Source of the DNA: Danxiaibacter flavus
GTDB lineage: Bacteria; Bacteroidota; Bacteroidia; Chitinophagales; Chitinophagaceae
Assembly (NCBI RefSeq): GCF_041060425.1
Contig: NZ_JAULBC010000011.1
Coordinates: 124,001-188,000, forward strand
Length of the DNA: 64,000 nt
Direction of reading: 5' to 3'
Part shown: positions 63,261 to 64,000 of the stretch, one piece after another
Numbering within the stretch: position 1 is the first letter of the stretch
How the letters are laid out: each line of letters opens with the position of its first letter
Made by a program: the position numbers and the translations under genes
Notes under the pieces: model-generated
Seen by the model: the letters and a program-made list of their open reading frames with translations, nothing else
Database searches by the model: none
Told to the model about the DNA's origin: nothing

Positions 63261-64000
63261 ATGGAAACATCATCATCTACAACATCAGTTGATCTGGCAG
63301 CCCATGGCCATCCCATCTCAGATTTTTTTAAACAACCTTCATGCGCAGAGGAATGGGAACAGTATATGCTTACAGAGGAACAGGTTAAAGCTTTTGAAGA
63401 ACAGGGATTTATTTCCGGTATACGTGTATTGACAGATAACCAGGTTGATATATTAAACAACGAGCTGGAGAGCTTTCAATCGATAGGAGGAGAGAAGCGT
63501 GATTTGTTTTATTATTATGAAAGTAATGAATCAGTAGATGTAAGTAAAACACTTTTCCATGCAATTGGCGGATGGAGAGTGGCTCCGGGGTTTCATGACC
63601 TTATCTGGTCGCCCGCATTTCGCATGGCAGCATATCAGTTACTGGGGCAATCTTTCAGGTTGTTTCATGATCAGCTTTTTTGTAAGCCGGCTAAACATGG
63701 CGGTGTAGTTGCATGGCACCAGGATTTTTCCTATTGGACCTTTACCAAACCAATGCACCATCTTACATGTTGGATTGCGTTAGACGATTCGACTACAGAA
63801 AATGGTTGTCTCTATTACGTACCGGAAAGCCACAAATGGGGGTTGCTTCCTATCACAGGTCTTACCGGTGATATGGATGCTGTGCGGGAGGTTTTAAACA
63901 AAGAACAGGTAGAACTTTTTGATAAAAAAGTTACCAACGAATTGCCCAGAGGTTTTGCCAGTTTCCATCACCCGTTAATGATGCACGGATCATATGCAAA
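63261..64000 (+). CDS. Phytanoyl-CoA dioxygenase (PhyH)-family protein, partial (3' end outside window)
   Basis: The frame starts at ATG 63261 (METSSSTTSVDLAAHGHPIS) and is open to the window end, about 246 residues. The Fe(II)/2-oxoglutarate site is visible: WHQDFSYW with His153 and Asp155, and a second His242 in HHPLMMHGSYA. ENGCLYYVPESHKWG between them is the usual PhyH turn. Members hydroxylate diverse substrates, often in Bacteroidota glycan or secondary-metabolite settings, so the substrate cannot be read from the sequence. No signal peptide, so cytoplasmic. No clear promoter seen. Confidence 0.88.
   Translation, partial: METSSSTTSVDLAAHGHPISDFFKQPSCAEEWEQYMLTEEQVKAFEEQGFISGIRVLTDNQVDILNNELESFQSIGGEKRDLFYYYESNESVDVSKTLFHAIGGWRVAPGFHDLIWSPAFRMAAYQLLGQSFRLFHDQLFCKPAKHGGVVAWHQDFSYWTFTKPMHHLTCWIALDDSTTENGCLYYVPESHKWGLLPITGLTGDMDAVREVLNKEQVELFDKKVTNELPRGFASFHHPLMMHGSYA

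Noticed and set aside
1..64000. tRNA or rRNA genes
   Set aside because: No T-loop/acceptor combination or rRNA-like stretch was seen on reading both strands.

Overview
The window reads as a chromosomal segment of a Bacteroidota bacterium, most likely of the Chitinophagaceae type. The evidence is a SusC/SusD pair, GLPGLI and TonB-receptor genes, an OMP-type beta-barrel, many lipoproteins with a Cys lipobox, almost no Shine-Dalgarno sequences, and a few promoters of the form TTG-N19-21-TAnnTTTG. No rRNA, tRNA or CRISPR array was seen.

Left part (1-15740, + strand): the end of a SusC receptor, then SusD, a GH20 beta-hexosaminidase, a 1,489-residue protein built from two copies of one propeller-plus-helical architecture, a membrane acetyltransferase of the HGSNAT/NagX type, a lipoprotein dehydrogenase with a C-terminal haem-c motif, and a purple-acid-phosphatase-like metallophosphoesterase. 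This looks like a unit for importing and breaking down N-acetylhexosamine-containing glycans, with oxidative steps attached.

Middle (16402-29619): a GMC oxidoreductase with its Tat-signal small subunit; a repeat-rich stretch carrying a GC-rich foreign-looking membrane gene and an IS200-like REP transposase gene (RAYT) broken by an amber codon and flanked by its own REP repeats; an AraC regulator; and three genes of the planctomycete-style cytochrome type (PSCyt1/DUF1549/DUF1553, DUF1501, and DUF2231-PSCyt1).

29620-42800: a 2.7-kb gene-free array of about 424-bp repeats, then scattered single genes (an exported protein, a 69-aa gene behind a strongly structured leader, nth, a ceramidase-like protein, a TolB-like lipoprotein, an ABC exporter). 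Between them lie recurring repeat families and gene remnants (polyprenyl synthetase start, ISAs1-type transposase end).

42839-54107: a secreted glycosidase-like protein with an HpcH/HpaI aldolase upstream, an outer-membrane barrel, an AsmA-like protein with an internal duplication, a mobilization-protein remnant and a transglutaminase-discoidin protein.

54462-62597 (- strand): an O-antigen-ligase/TPR membrane protein, a 68-aa secreted four-cysteine peptide, a 6-bladed propeller lipoprotein, a CxCC thioredoxin-like lipoprotein, a GLPGLI protein and a large outer-membrane receptor. This is the best candidate for an undescribed system. The window ends inside a phytanoyl-CoA dioxygenase-like gene (63261 onward).

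All calls come from reading the sequence. No homology search was run, and family names are recognition from motifs.
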